From Reticulitermes speratus (Eukaryota > Arthropoda > Insecta > Blattodea > Rhinotermitidae), in contig JAJKFL010000427.1 in NCBI GenBank assembly GCA_021186555.1, positions 20,546,505 through 20,610,504 on the forward strand: 64,000 nucleotides of DNA, in the 5' to 3' direction. A model generated the notes under the pieces. It saw only the letters and a program-made list of their open reading frames with translations, ran no database searches and had not been told where the DNA came from. Shown here piece by piece: positions 42,301 to 54,300 of this stretch (positions within the stretch are counted from its first letter, which is position 1; every line of letters starts with the position of its first letter). Both the position numbers and the translations under genes were made by a program.

Positions 42301-45300
42301 TTAAAATCAATCAAATTATATATAGCCTTAGGTCAGCACCTCCTCCTTCCCAATGAAAAATTCTAGGTGTGCACCTGGTAACACAGTACTTAAACCTTGC
42401 ACAATTTAAAATTTAAAATTAACAATGAATTAGCTAACCTTGGTAAACCACATGCACATATGTACAGTAACTGTAAATATAAAAAACTTGTGACTTTGTT
42501 TCACTAAAGACAAGAATGTGACACAAATCAAAAGGCCATCCTTCCCCAAGACCTGTTAAATGCTTTGTGTGTTATTTTGTTAATATAGCTGATGTGACAG
42601 TGATAGTCCAACTGGAAACAACTAGAGTGCAAACAACGTGTGAAACAACACGTGAAGCCTTCATGGCGCATGCACACGAGTTGTTTTACACATATACCCA
42701 CTGGATAGAATGGGAAAGAGGCTCGATGGGTCACAGAGTTAGCCTGGATGCTGTGCAGAAGACGAGAATCTCTGCCGCTGCAGGGAACCTTCAGTGCTTC
42801 AACGCTGATTGATGCAGGCAAGCAAACAGCATCAGATGCGAATAACTACAGTTTGTTCCCAACTTGTGGGCCGCGGACCCCTGCGGGGCTGCAGAGTTTT
42901 TGACGTGAATACGTCTTTAAATTTGCTTCCGTAGTGGGAGGCAATTCAGAAAACTGATGATAACAAAATCGGGGGATACAGTTTGGCATTGCAGCTACAT
43001 ATCTATCATCTACATCCAAAATGTAATTACACCACTCGATAGTTAAAGGATCAAAGAATTCATTACGTTGAGTGGGGACTGTGACGCATCGCGCGCGGCG
43101 GAGGGGGAAGCGCCGCGATTTTGAGGTCGTTTCGCCGCGTCACATACTTTCCGTTTAGTATACATTTCGACTCGGAGAAGCTACGACGCTCGTTTCAGTT
43201 TCAGTTTACAGCTCTCGTCAATATTTATCGATTGCGTACACAAAACATTAGTGTGGAATAGTTATGGTGAATATATATGGTGTTAAAGTTCAAAATTAAG
43301 AAAACTTAATACAATGTCGGCCTATACTCGTCAAAAAGCCAAATCAAAATATATAAATCGTATACGGTTGGAAAGGGCTTCTCAAGAGCAATCCAGTGAT
43401 ACCCATAAAACACCATATGATCGAGTGAAGCGGTGCCGGGAACGTAAAAAAATGAAGGCGTCCGAGCGGATCAACGACGGCGCAAGTACATCTGCCGCTG
43501 GGGCGGCCGAGCCTATGCAAGTGCATGATGTAATCGCTTCTGTATCAACGCCGGGCTGTATAGACATCGATGTATCCTGTATGCCATTTGTATCGTACTT
43601 TTCGTATCACAGACCTATCATTAATAAAATTATAACACACAAATTATTTGTTTACTTCATTTCTTTCCTGAACCCGACGAAAGGAAAATGTTGCCATCAT
43701 AAATAAAACATAGAGATCCGAAGGACGTCTTACTGTTAAGGAATGATTATGACATACATATAATACGCTGAAAGAAAATATTACCCGTTAACGTACACGT
43801 ATTCACGTAAAACACACGGCCGTGTCCCCGACACAGCCACACCCGTTTTTTCAAGGAGTCTTCGAATCAATATGCGCAACAAACATTGTTCTCTTGGTCT
43901 TTATTTAGCTCCCAACAAAATATCCAATGAATAATGGGGTCTATTTCGATTATTTTATATTATCAACTCATTTTTTTCTGACCTTGCAGAATGAAATGCA
44001 ACCTGTTCTTTTGCCAACATCCTCCTCCCCTCTGGAGCGTGTTGTCCGACTTGTTTACTCTCATTTCGCAAGGCCTCAAATTCGCCTTCTCGACGACAGC
44101 ATTGCTGTGGTTTTGAATGGCGATTTTCTGTTCCATAGTCGCCAGTTTTTAATATTTCCATATTGAGAGGTAAGACATACTCCCTTACGTGTTGAGGATA
44201 TTAACTTGCAAATTTTTGGATTTCTATCACTATTCGTGTTCGCGGACTTAACTTCTTAACGGAAATAAATTTCAGGCGCTTCAGTTACCGAGGATACGTT
44301 TCCTCGCCCGTTTCTAAGACATGCTTTGGTGGAAATACTCAAAAGAACAACTGGAATATTCCACAACCATTTCACGTTGTTTTGCTTACTTTTCATGCTT
44401 AACTAAATTGGCATATAACCACACTAATGGACCGAACCTAAGCCTTCAGGAAAAGCCATCAATGAGTTCATCACAGTTCATGATAAAATTATAGTCAAGA
44501 AAGTAGGTCTGTGATATCGTTGATTGAGTAAATTTAAATACGTAGGTACAAGTCGTTTTCATGTTTGTCACATTTGTTTATCGCATTTGAAACGCATCGG
44601 TCAAAGCAAAAACTGACAAACACGAAAATCTGAAAATTATCTGAGCACAGCTTCGTATTTTCCCGGCCCCAAATCAAGGCATGACTGGACTAGAAAGAAA
44701 CCCTTTTGTTAAATGTTAATATGGGGAAGTGGAGATAAACCTCTACAGATGTATTATTTTCTAAACGAATATTACAGTGTTTGAAGCTCTTATCACAATT
44801 CCCCTAATCCCTTTTTTTTCCCATAAAGCCTTGGATTTGCCAATCATGGTGTTCTTCATGCACGTAACATGTGATTAGTAAGGGTTCTATTTGTACAGCA
44901 TCATTTTATTAAGCAAACTCTACTGTACCTGCTATATCCCATAGCTGCAGTCTTATGACGGTGTCCTGATCCCAGTTGAGGACTTTAAGAGCGAAGTCTA
45001 CACCAATAGTGGCACGGTAATGCTGAGAAAAGAACTGGTGGACGTAACGCTTGATAATCGACGTTTTTCCTGTACCAAGCTCGCCAATCACTAAGATCTT
45101 GTAGAGATGCTCACGTTTCTCAGCGTTCTGCTGCTATATGTAACAACCAAAATTTCATCACGAGTAAGTTTGTAAGTTCACAAACAAAATGTAACATATG
45201 GGATAATAACAAGGCACAGACATAAGAGGATCATTAAATTTAATTACCAGCTGATATTTCCAAAATGAGGCACTTACAGCATTACATTATAAAAGATTAG

Positions 45301-48300
45301 TTTACAAGCAGAAGCTACTCATTCGGAAAAATGTTGGGTTATGAGAAACAGTGTTGTCTCTATAAGGGTACAGGAATCTCCATTTAAACTTTTGAAGTTG
45401 AAAGATTTTCACCAAACTTGGCAAGAATATTACGCCATTAAGATACACACAAATGCCATATATTCAATTTCTTATAATCAGTAAAAACAACATAGAGGAG
45501 GTGCGCACTTGTGAGGTGAACAACACTAGCGCCACTTGTATCTCGAACAGTTGCAGCTTTTTCTTTCTTCAGGTATACTTTGAGAGAACGTAAAACAACA
45601 TGTTGATAATACAAGAATATTCTTTAGCTTGCAGTTTAATGACTGCAGAACAACCACACACTACGTATAATACATTACAAGTCAACAACTATAAATATGG
45701 CAACAACGCAAAACCCTGGTTTTATTTGACGATTTGAATATATACAGAATATATACATAAGAAATATGTTTTTCAAGCCTTACACCGTATAGACTAGTAA
45801 ACTGTTACGAAGTTTCGGACGACTCATTTTGGACTGCATAATCATGAAGATGGAGGCACTATGCTCCTCCAAAACGTCGGTAACTATTTACCAGCCTACA
45901 CAACTTAATGTCTCAATACAGAGTTCATATATACCGCTGTGATAACCTCAAATGTCGCCTAGTAATATGTTACTCACACAAAAAAGTTAAGCGCTCTGTA
46001 AATAAACGCAACAGGAATGTACGCTTCGTGGATTATGCTCAGAGCTCCTTGCTGGCTGCTGATTGCAAGAAACATGGACACTGTGGATGAAACAATTACG
46101 GCGAACTTTGACGCTCTATTTACGAAGCAAGAAGGGTTCAACACACAGTACTTATCGGCAGAAAGTTATTTTCTGGGATGTGACGCCATAAAGTGTAATA
46201 ACATGTACCATAGTTTCAGAGAAACATGCTACCTCCATGTTCAGGGTTAATGACAACCAGAATGTGCATCTGCCATGTTTTGTGTTTGTCGTAAACTTAA
46301 GAAAAGATTCTGACAAAACGAAACCCCGACATGTTCGGTCCATGCAGCGCTTATGTCTTAAGCTCGACACAAAACAAACTCGGGCCTGTGTCATCGATCT
46401 TGCGACTTTAAGGCTTCGTCCACTGTCCTTGTGATGGGATTTACAGATTACTTTGGTATGCAATATTCTGGGACGGTAGCGTGCAATTGTACGAAAATAT
46501 CGATTATCGATTTCCTATGTCAATATTGTGTTGTCCTAGTAACAGGCGATGTATGAGATTTCTGTAATGTTAATTTTGTCCAATATTTTCTGGCACCAAG
46601 TAACTCGTACTTTCAGGTAATAAAAACAAGGAGTACGGGAAGAGGGGGGATGGGGCAAAAGAGATATGTACTTGGTGCAGAAGCCTGATGGAAGAGTTTA
46701 GGCGTAGATTGGAGGATAATATTAAACTGGACCTCAAAGAAATAAGATGGGATGGCTGGATTTGTTTCATCTGGCTCAGGATAGGTAGAAGTGGCGAGCT
46801 ATTTTAAAAATGGTAATGGACATTCGGGTCCCAAAAATGCGGGGAAATCCTGGACCGAGAACCTATTAACTTCAGATCTTCGCTTTCTGGGATGTTACGC
46901 AACGTTGATTGATAGTTAAGTTACCGACGTTTCGGGATAACTTATCGGTCCCATTTCTTCTGGGATGTTACGCAGCGCTGATTGGTATTTACCGACGTTT
47001 CGGGGCAGCCTATCAGTGCCATCTTCATAGGTACCGATAGGTTGTCCCGAAACGTCGGTAACTGCCAGTCAACGATGCGTTACATCCCAGAAGAGCGAAG
47101 ATCTCATTTACACCGCGGCGGAAGCCTGATCTAACCTATTAGCTTTTCAAGAAGGCTCTACTCCATGGAGTTTATCTTTCTGTGGCGCTACAGCACAAAT
47201 CGGGCCTAGGCCGCCTCGTTTTGAGGTTTCTAGATCACATACAATTAGACACACACACACACACACACCCGGTAGGATTCCTCTGAAAAGTAATTCTCAA
47301 CTTAAAATTGAAATCTGAAACCATCCTCTACACAGCATTTAAGCCATGCAAGATTTCAGGTTCTCCCAGCGGTGCTGCTGAATATTCAAGTCTTCCGGGA
47401 TGTTCCGCCGTGCCGACTGGTAAATAATTACCCGTGTTTCGAAGGATAGTAGCGTCTTCAAGCAGTCAAATAATATTTAGTACTCTTGGGCTGCTTGGCA
47501 GGCACTACGAACCTTCCAAACGTCGGTAATTACCAGCGGACACTGCGTAGCATCCACGAAGACTTGTATCTACTAATTTTGGCAACGTTGAAGATTGTAT
47601 CTGCCCCGTCAGTGTCTGAAGGATGGTTTAAGTTACATATAGAACCAAACATTTTCAGCTTCAGGTATGCAAATTACAGTTACTCGTCAAATTCCTCCAC
47701 CCCTGTTGCGTCCCTTCAGGGCTGGTCAGTAAGCCTTTTACGCCCCACAGTTTGTCACGAAATCTAAAAACTGAGAGACTTTTAAGTTCTCACAACGGTT
47801 GTGCTCAACATTCAGGTCTTCTAGGACACTGTGCTGTGTCGATTGGTACATAATTACCGACGTTTCGAAGAGTCGTATTGCCGTCAACTTCATGGTCAAG
47901 CAGACCATTCTTCTTGTACTCCCAAAACAGTTGAATATTCAACACAATTAACTGCTCACTCTTAAAAATATGTGCCACTAATTGCAAATAAGAATGTGGC
48001 TATATAATTTAAAGCTTTCACGGAGACTGAGTTCAATAAAATATTCTCGAGCTAGCAGCCGCGTAAGGTCGTTGAATGGCGAGTAAACCAACGTTTCGAG
48101 GACCATCTCTGTTCTCATCAGGGAACTGACTACTTCCGAAGTCCGTCAGCGTCACGGTATACCTGCCCGAAACCGTGGATCATAGCTGGTGGCAAAGACA
48201 AAAGGTTTGGTGGGGGGAGTCAAGTACCTGGTGTATTTTTTCCTGCTTTTGCGTTCATTAACATGTTCTGCCACTGCTGACTTCTCAGGTTGGTGCACAC

Positions 48301-51300
48301 TTATGTATCTCTGGCGTTCTTGGTACCTCGCTTCGACAGTCCTTCCGCTCTGTCCAACATACACTTTTCCGCACTCACACGTAATCCGATATACGCCTGG
48401 GACCTTATGTTCTAATCCGCCCTTGGCAGACCGCAGCATCTGTGCGGTTTTCCTTTTTGGGATTTGAACCGTTCTGATAGTATGTTTCTTCAGAAGTCTA
48501 ATGATTTTATTGCTGATAGTGTGGTGAAGCGGTATCATGGCTGTACCTGTGGGCTTTTTGTTTACCAGCTTCGATTCCAGGTTCATCTCACTGACATTAG
48601 AATGATATATGGATAAAATCACCTGTCATGGGACGGCGCCCTCAAGTACAGTGCACGAAGAGTTTGCGCGAATTTTACGTTAACGCCACTTCATATTACT
48701 GTCTAAAATGTTATTTCAGTGAAGACGAAAAAACACTGAAAATATATAAAAACGCGCAAACTATTAAAATGTTATTGAAGTCAACTGACTTAGGTACTGT
48801 TCAATAAAAACCAGAAGCAGTGTAATTTGTGGTTTGCGTGTTTTGTTTTGTTTGCTTGTCTCCTGTTTCTGTCTTGTTGTGTGTTCCGTTCTGTAAAAAT
48901 ATTTTTGGTTATGCAACCGCATTTTGTAATGCAAGTTACACATCCATATGACTTATTTATTTTACACCAGCTTTAACACTATATTAGCATGTAGACCTAG
49001 GTCTATCAAGTGACTTCACTCCAGGTTTCTTCTAGGTGACTGCTTTCAGAGAGAAGTCGATGAATAGTAGAAGGGGGGAGACTCACAGCTCGTCCAAATC
49101 ACAGTTAACTGTTAGTTACCTGCTTCCTGTTACACAACATCTGTTTGATATATCGCGACTCCGCAGCGAACTACCCGATAAACACAGAACTGTTTTTACG
49201 TCATAGCAATTTATTTGATACCATTGTGGTTTATTTTAATAACCTCATGTTCGACGTGATAATACAAAACAAGCCGCACAGATGACGCCATCACGTCCCA
49301 CGGTCTCGTTACTACACAAGCCAGTCCTAGGTCAATGCGCGTTAAAAACACACGAGGTGTATAAAACATTGAATACACGTAAAGATACCCTATGAGAAAT
49401 AATTTAGAACAGAATTCAAGAATAACAAATTATTTTGGTTTACTATTCTTAAAAATTTTCTGCCCTTTTATATTTACTTTTGTATTTTCATTGTAATTAT
49501 AAAAGGAATACTTGTTCAAAATAATAACAACACATTGAACGAGACATCTGAAAGATGTTATAGAATATATAAAGTGGAATCAGAACATCAGAATCAGAAT
49601 CCACAACTTCAAGATTCCACACACTCCGTACAAGTTAATTCTTGAACAGAAGATCAAAACGCAACCAGGGCTAAAACATACTACAGCTGAGTTGAAACAG
49701 TTTTAACAGGTAACGAAAACACACAATAATAGCTACTTAAAAATATTTTAAAGAGCACTTCAGAATCTAAAAACTTGTACATTATGATGTCTCATTTTAC
49801 ATAATGTTATACGAAGCCTGATGATCTGTGTATAGGATCGAAACATGTAGCTTAACAATTTGAAATAAAATAAGAGTTGTGAGACTGATCCTGTGTTTAT
49901 ATTGAATACAACTTAATCTCGCTCCTGTAAGTGACCATTTCATCTTACAATCTGACGTTGTCTTGGTTTCCAGTCCCATTACATACCCACCTCACCTGAC
50001 CTCTTGCCCAGTCCGCATTACATACCCACCTCACCCTGACCTCTTGCCCAGTCCGCATTACATACCCACCTCACCCTGACCTCTTGCCAGTCCGCATTAC
50101 ATACCCACCTCATCCTGACCTCTTGCCCAGTCCGCATTACATACCCACCTCATCCTGACCTCTTGCCCAGTCCGCATTACATACCCACCTCATCCTGACC
50201 TCTTGCCCAGTCCCTCAAAGCACATCTCTCTACACAATTTTTCCGAAACAAGTAAAGCCGGTCTTGTTTTATGAGGACTTGCAGAATGTATTGTATGGCT
50301 TGGTACCTCGTGAGGAGGGAGCACTACCTCCCTCTATCTCTCTTACCCCATATGAAGATCAAATTTTCATGTCACCCTTCTGGCGCCAGGGTCCTTGGAT
50401 TATAATATTAAAATTATAAATGTGATCCTACCACCAAGGTTTACTCTTTGTACAGTTCCCTAAATGGTTTCTACATTGTTTCTACTGACAGTGGCGAAAT
50501 AATTATTATTCGGGAAAGGGACGCAAATGACGGAGCGCTGGTCATACAGCATCGCGGTGACAACGCTGTAGTTCACAGACTGTGAAATAACTATCCACTG
50601 TCTGCGCAGACTGAGCACCTCATAGCAAAATATATATTAATGTTACGTCATAATAAATTCGGCCACAGTACAGAAGATGAAACACGAAGTGAGACAGAAT
50701 TAGGAAGCGGTTGCGACTTGCCTGTCGCATAACCAGTAAAAATCAAGCACTAAACACGAAAACTGCATACTGCAAAACTTTTCATTTGTTTGACAATGAA
50801 GTGCGTATTTCTGCATGTTTTCATTTAGGTATAAGGTAAAGGCAAAATTCTCCCTAGAACAGGCCATGAAAGCCCAGAAGGGGAGTAGAGGTATAACTCT
50901 ATTCTTTCTTTAACCTCAGCGCTAGATGGGGGTGGGTGGTCAACTTCACGCCCCGGCCGCTTTACCCCCGGAAAGAGATCCGGTACCCATTGTATAGGAG
51001 GCTGGGTGGGCCCCAGGGCCGGTTTAATTTAGGTATACCTATGTCGAAAGTGAACCAACACACCCAAACGCGAGTGGCTGTTGCTCTGGATGTTTCAAAT
51101 CTTAAAGAAGTATTTCAGTCAAAAGAAAAATAAAACGAGGACAAAAATAAGAATGTAACTTTTAGTATACATTTTCCTTGTACCAGCAGTACTTTTTTCA
51201 GACTTGAAACCAGCCCGAGTAACATCAACTCCCGTAGCGTCCACAGTTTAACAATTACGTACCTAATTTAAATGTAACAATATGCACTACATTAAAAATT

Positions 51301-54300
51301 TGTCTTTGTCAACATTTCATCTCGAGTATACTAAACACAAGAATAATTAAACACACCTAGTAAAAAATCTTTCAGATTTCATAAAACTCAAAACTGACGC
51401 AAAGTACTTCGCGCTGGGCATACAGAATGTTTTGTAAACTTTCTGATGTGCAATAAATCACGGAACAAAACGCCTTACACCGTTACGGTCTTAGTTTGTT
51501 GAACTGATTTCTTAGAATATGTTACTTTTATTAACGGTTCTACACTGAACTTTCTCAAAGCAGGCTCGCAATATTTTGAAAAGTAGACTTGCAATTTTTA
51601 AAAGAAAAAGAAAATTTTTAAAATATACCACAATCCACACAACAAACGTATTGTTTAAATGCTAATTTATACATAAATGACAGATGCCAAACATACACCG
51701 ATCCTTCATATAAACTGCCAATAATTATAAATAATAATTACTATTATACAAAATATACAACAATTTGTAACAACTTGTATATTACATATTCATATATCAC
51801 GAGTTTTGTAAAAGTACAAATCCTTCCAAATGAACAATTTTCTGCATTATGTTCTTGTGTAAAGCCTAAAGACGGCTTGGGATAAATAATCCAATAGAAG
51901 TGCATATAATATAGTTCTGTTTTATCATAATGGAGCTACAAATAGTTTGTTAACCGAAACTTGTCCTTTCTAACTAGTTCCACTGTCATGTTCACGAAGA
52001 AAGTCCTATTGGACACTATCCTTAGTCAGATGAATCCAGTACACGCTTTAACGCCCCGTTTCTTTAACATATTAATATTATGCTTCTAGAAGCTTCATAT
52101 TTTTACTCCTCACAAGCCTACATATGATTAGGACGATTAATTGAGATGGATAAGCACAGCATGTAGCACGCACGGGACAAACGACATGAGTACAAAGTTT
52201 TAATAGGAAAGCCTGAAGGCAAGAGACTATTTAAAGACCTAGGCGTAGATGAATTAAAATAAGTGACTAAGCTATGGGCTGGAGGATCCTGGGTTCGATT
52301 CCCGGCATAGCAATAGATGTTCGCTTTCTTCAAAACGTCAATGCCGGCTTTGAGGCCCTATTTAATTGGTACTAGGGTTCTTTCACCAGGGGTAAAGGGA
52401 CGGGGCGTGCAGCTGACCATTCACTTCCATCTACTGATGAGGTTACGAATGAATGGCGATATACCTTTTCCCCCCTCTATGTGCCTTCAGATGTGAGCAG
52501 AGACAACTTTACTTTCACCTTCAACTTATAGCATTGCTTTTCAAATTTTTATTTTCTCGCGTACCACTGACACGAAAAATGAAAAACGTAAGTGTATCAC
52601 TAGATACCGAAAATATTAGTAGCATGCAGTTTCTGATTTTCTAGTTTAACTTTTTCACATTTAACATTAATTGTATAACACTTTAATAAAACATAAAATC
52701 GAATAAAAATGTTCATGCCTCTTACGTGTGCCTGTTGTTAAAACTGAAATGTTTGTATCAATCACAATCGCACAAAGATCACACTACTAAGCGGGATACA
52801 TCGGATTAGTACCTGTTTCCAACTGGCGGTAAAATGTCTTACAAATAAGTATTACTATGGTTCCTTGCTTGTTACTGCCCCCAGCCAGTGAAATTTCGCA
52901 TTACTAGATTTGGGCTTCTCTCGCGCAAAATATTTACGTATTTCCTGCTTGCTGCTTCCTCTTTCAGCTTCAAAATATTGCAATCGGATGTCGAAGGTGG
53001 TGGATTTGTTTACGACCCGTTATTTGCAGTCATTACTGACCACCATTAGAGATGTGACGGAACAGCCAAGAAGAATAACCAGTATATTCTACTGTCTTTT
53101 ACTCAAGAGAATGCAGTTGTCCTGCACAGCGTGGGTAGGTCCCTTAACACTCACGACGACAGTCGAGGGAAAACGTATAGATCCCGTCAAAAACATGAGT
53201 ATCACTGCCATGATCTTCTTTCAATGGTCGTCATTGGTTAGGTGCTTAGTTTATAACAAGAATAAAGTAAAATTTATGTACACCTCTAACCACATATAAC
53301 ACTACAGAATATAACTGTATTATGTCTCACGCAAAAGAAAAGTGCTCTTCAGCCCAATGTATTTTTAAATGGAATACATCGGCTACTGGTCACAAACATG
53401 GGAGGGTCGGCTTTCCCCGGCGCAAACAACTGCCAAGGTCAACTGCAAACTCCTCAATCAGCATCAGTAGAACCCTCAGTTCCTTTGGTCTGACACGCTC
53501 TTTGACGTTTTTAAACATGTTACAATATTCCGTCGTCAGTTGCGATTAGACGATAGAGAACAGTGTGTTCTTACATTAGAACAAGAAAGTAGCATTTTGG
53601 TAAACACGTCATTTTTTCGTTTCATTTAAATACATTCATATATAATTTCAATCACGTAATTAATGTCTTTCAATTTAATTACAAAAAACGATAATTCCCA
53701 AATAATTTCGCGTCCACCTGACGACTCTCCGCGTACCACCGGTTGAAAAGCATTGTCTTGGAGAAACGGGATCGGAGTTTGTAAATTGGATTTAATCGAC
53801 TCAAGATAGGGACCAGCAGCGGGATGTTGCGAGCACATACTGAACCTTTGGGTTTTATTAAGGGCGACCAGTTTCTTGATTGGCCGCCCGATTATAGCCT
53901 CACAAGGAAGACTTTCAAATATGAAGTTCGCACTGAACTGCAATAAGAATCGTATGAAAGATTTTAATGCAACGAACACGAGATTAGCTGCGTCAAATGT
54001 ACCCACCCCCTCCCCATCGGAAAATGATTTGTTATACAGCAACGCCATGTACCACCCGATGGTGTCATGGGATTTTCCATTTAAATAATCCCTTCGGTCG
54101 CACTATGGCCCTGGGGTCGACTCAGCCCCTAACAGAAATGAGTACCAGGAATACTGCCGATTGTCTAGAAATATGGGAGCCTCAACCTCCTGGATGCCTA
54201 ACGGCCTGTCGAGATTGCTTTACCTTTCGACCAAGTTAGGACCCACGGCTGATAGGTAAAAATCGAACTTCATGTAGCCATATGAATAGTATGATAACAC

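Noticed and set aside
49971-50213. CRISPR-like array
   Set aside because: Units are contiguous and nearly identical without spacers; it is a minisatellite in a eukaryotic intron.
52910-53299. 129-codon plus-strand frame
   Set aside because: Lies inside the hAT-like remnant; the transposase-like words are on the other strand and full of stops.
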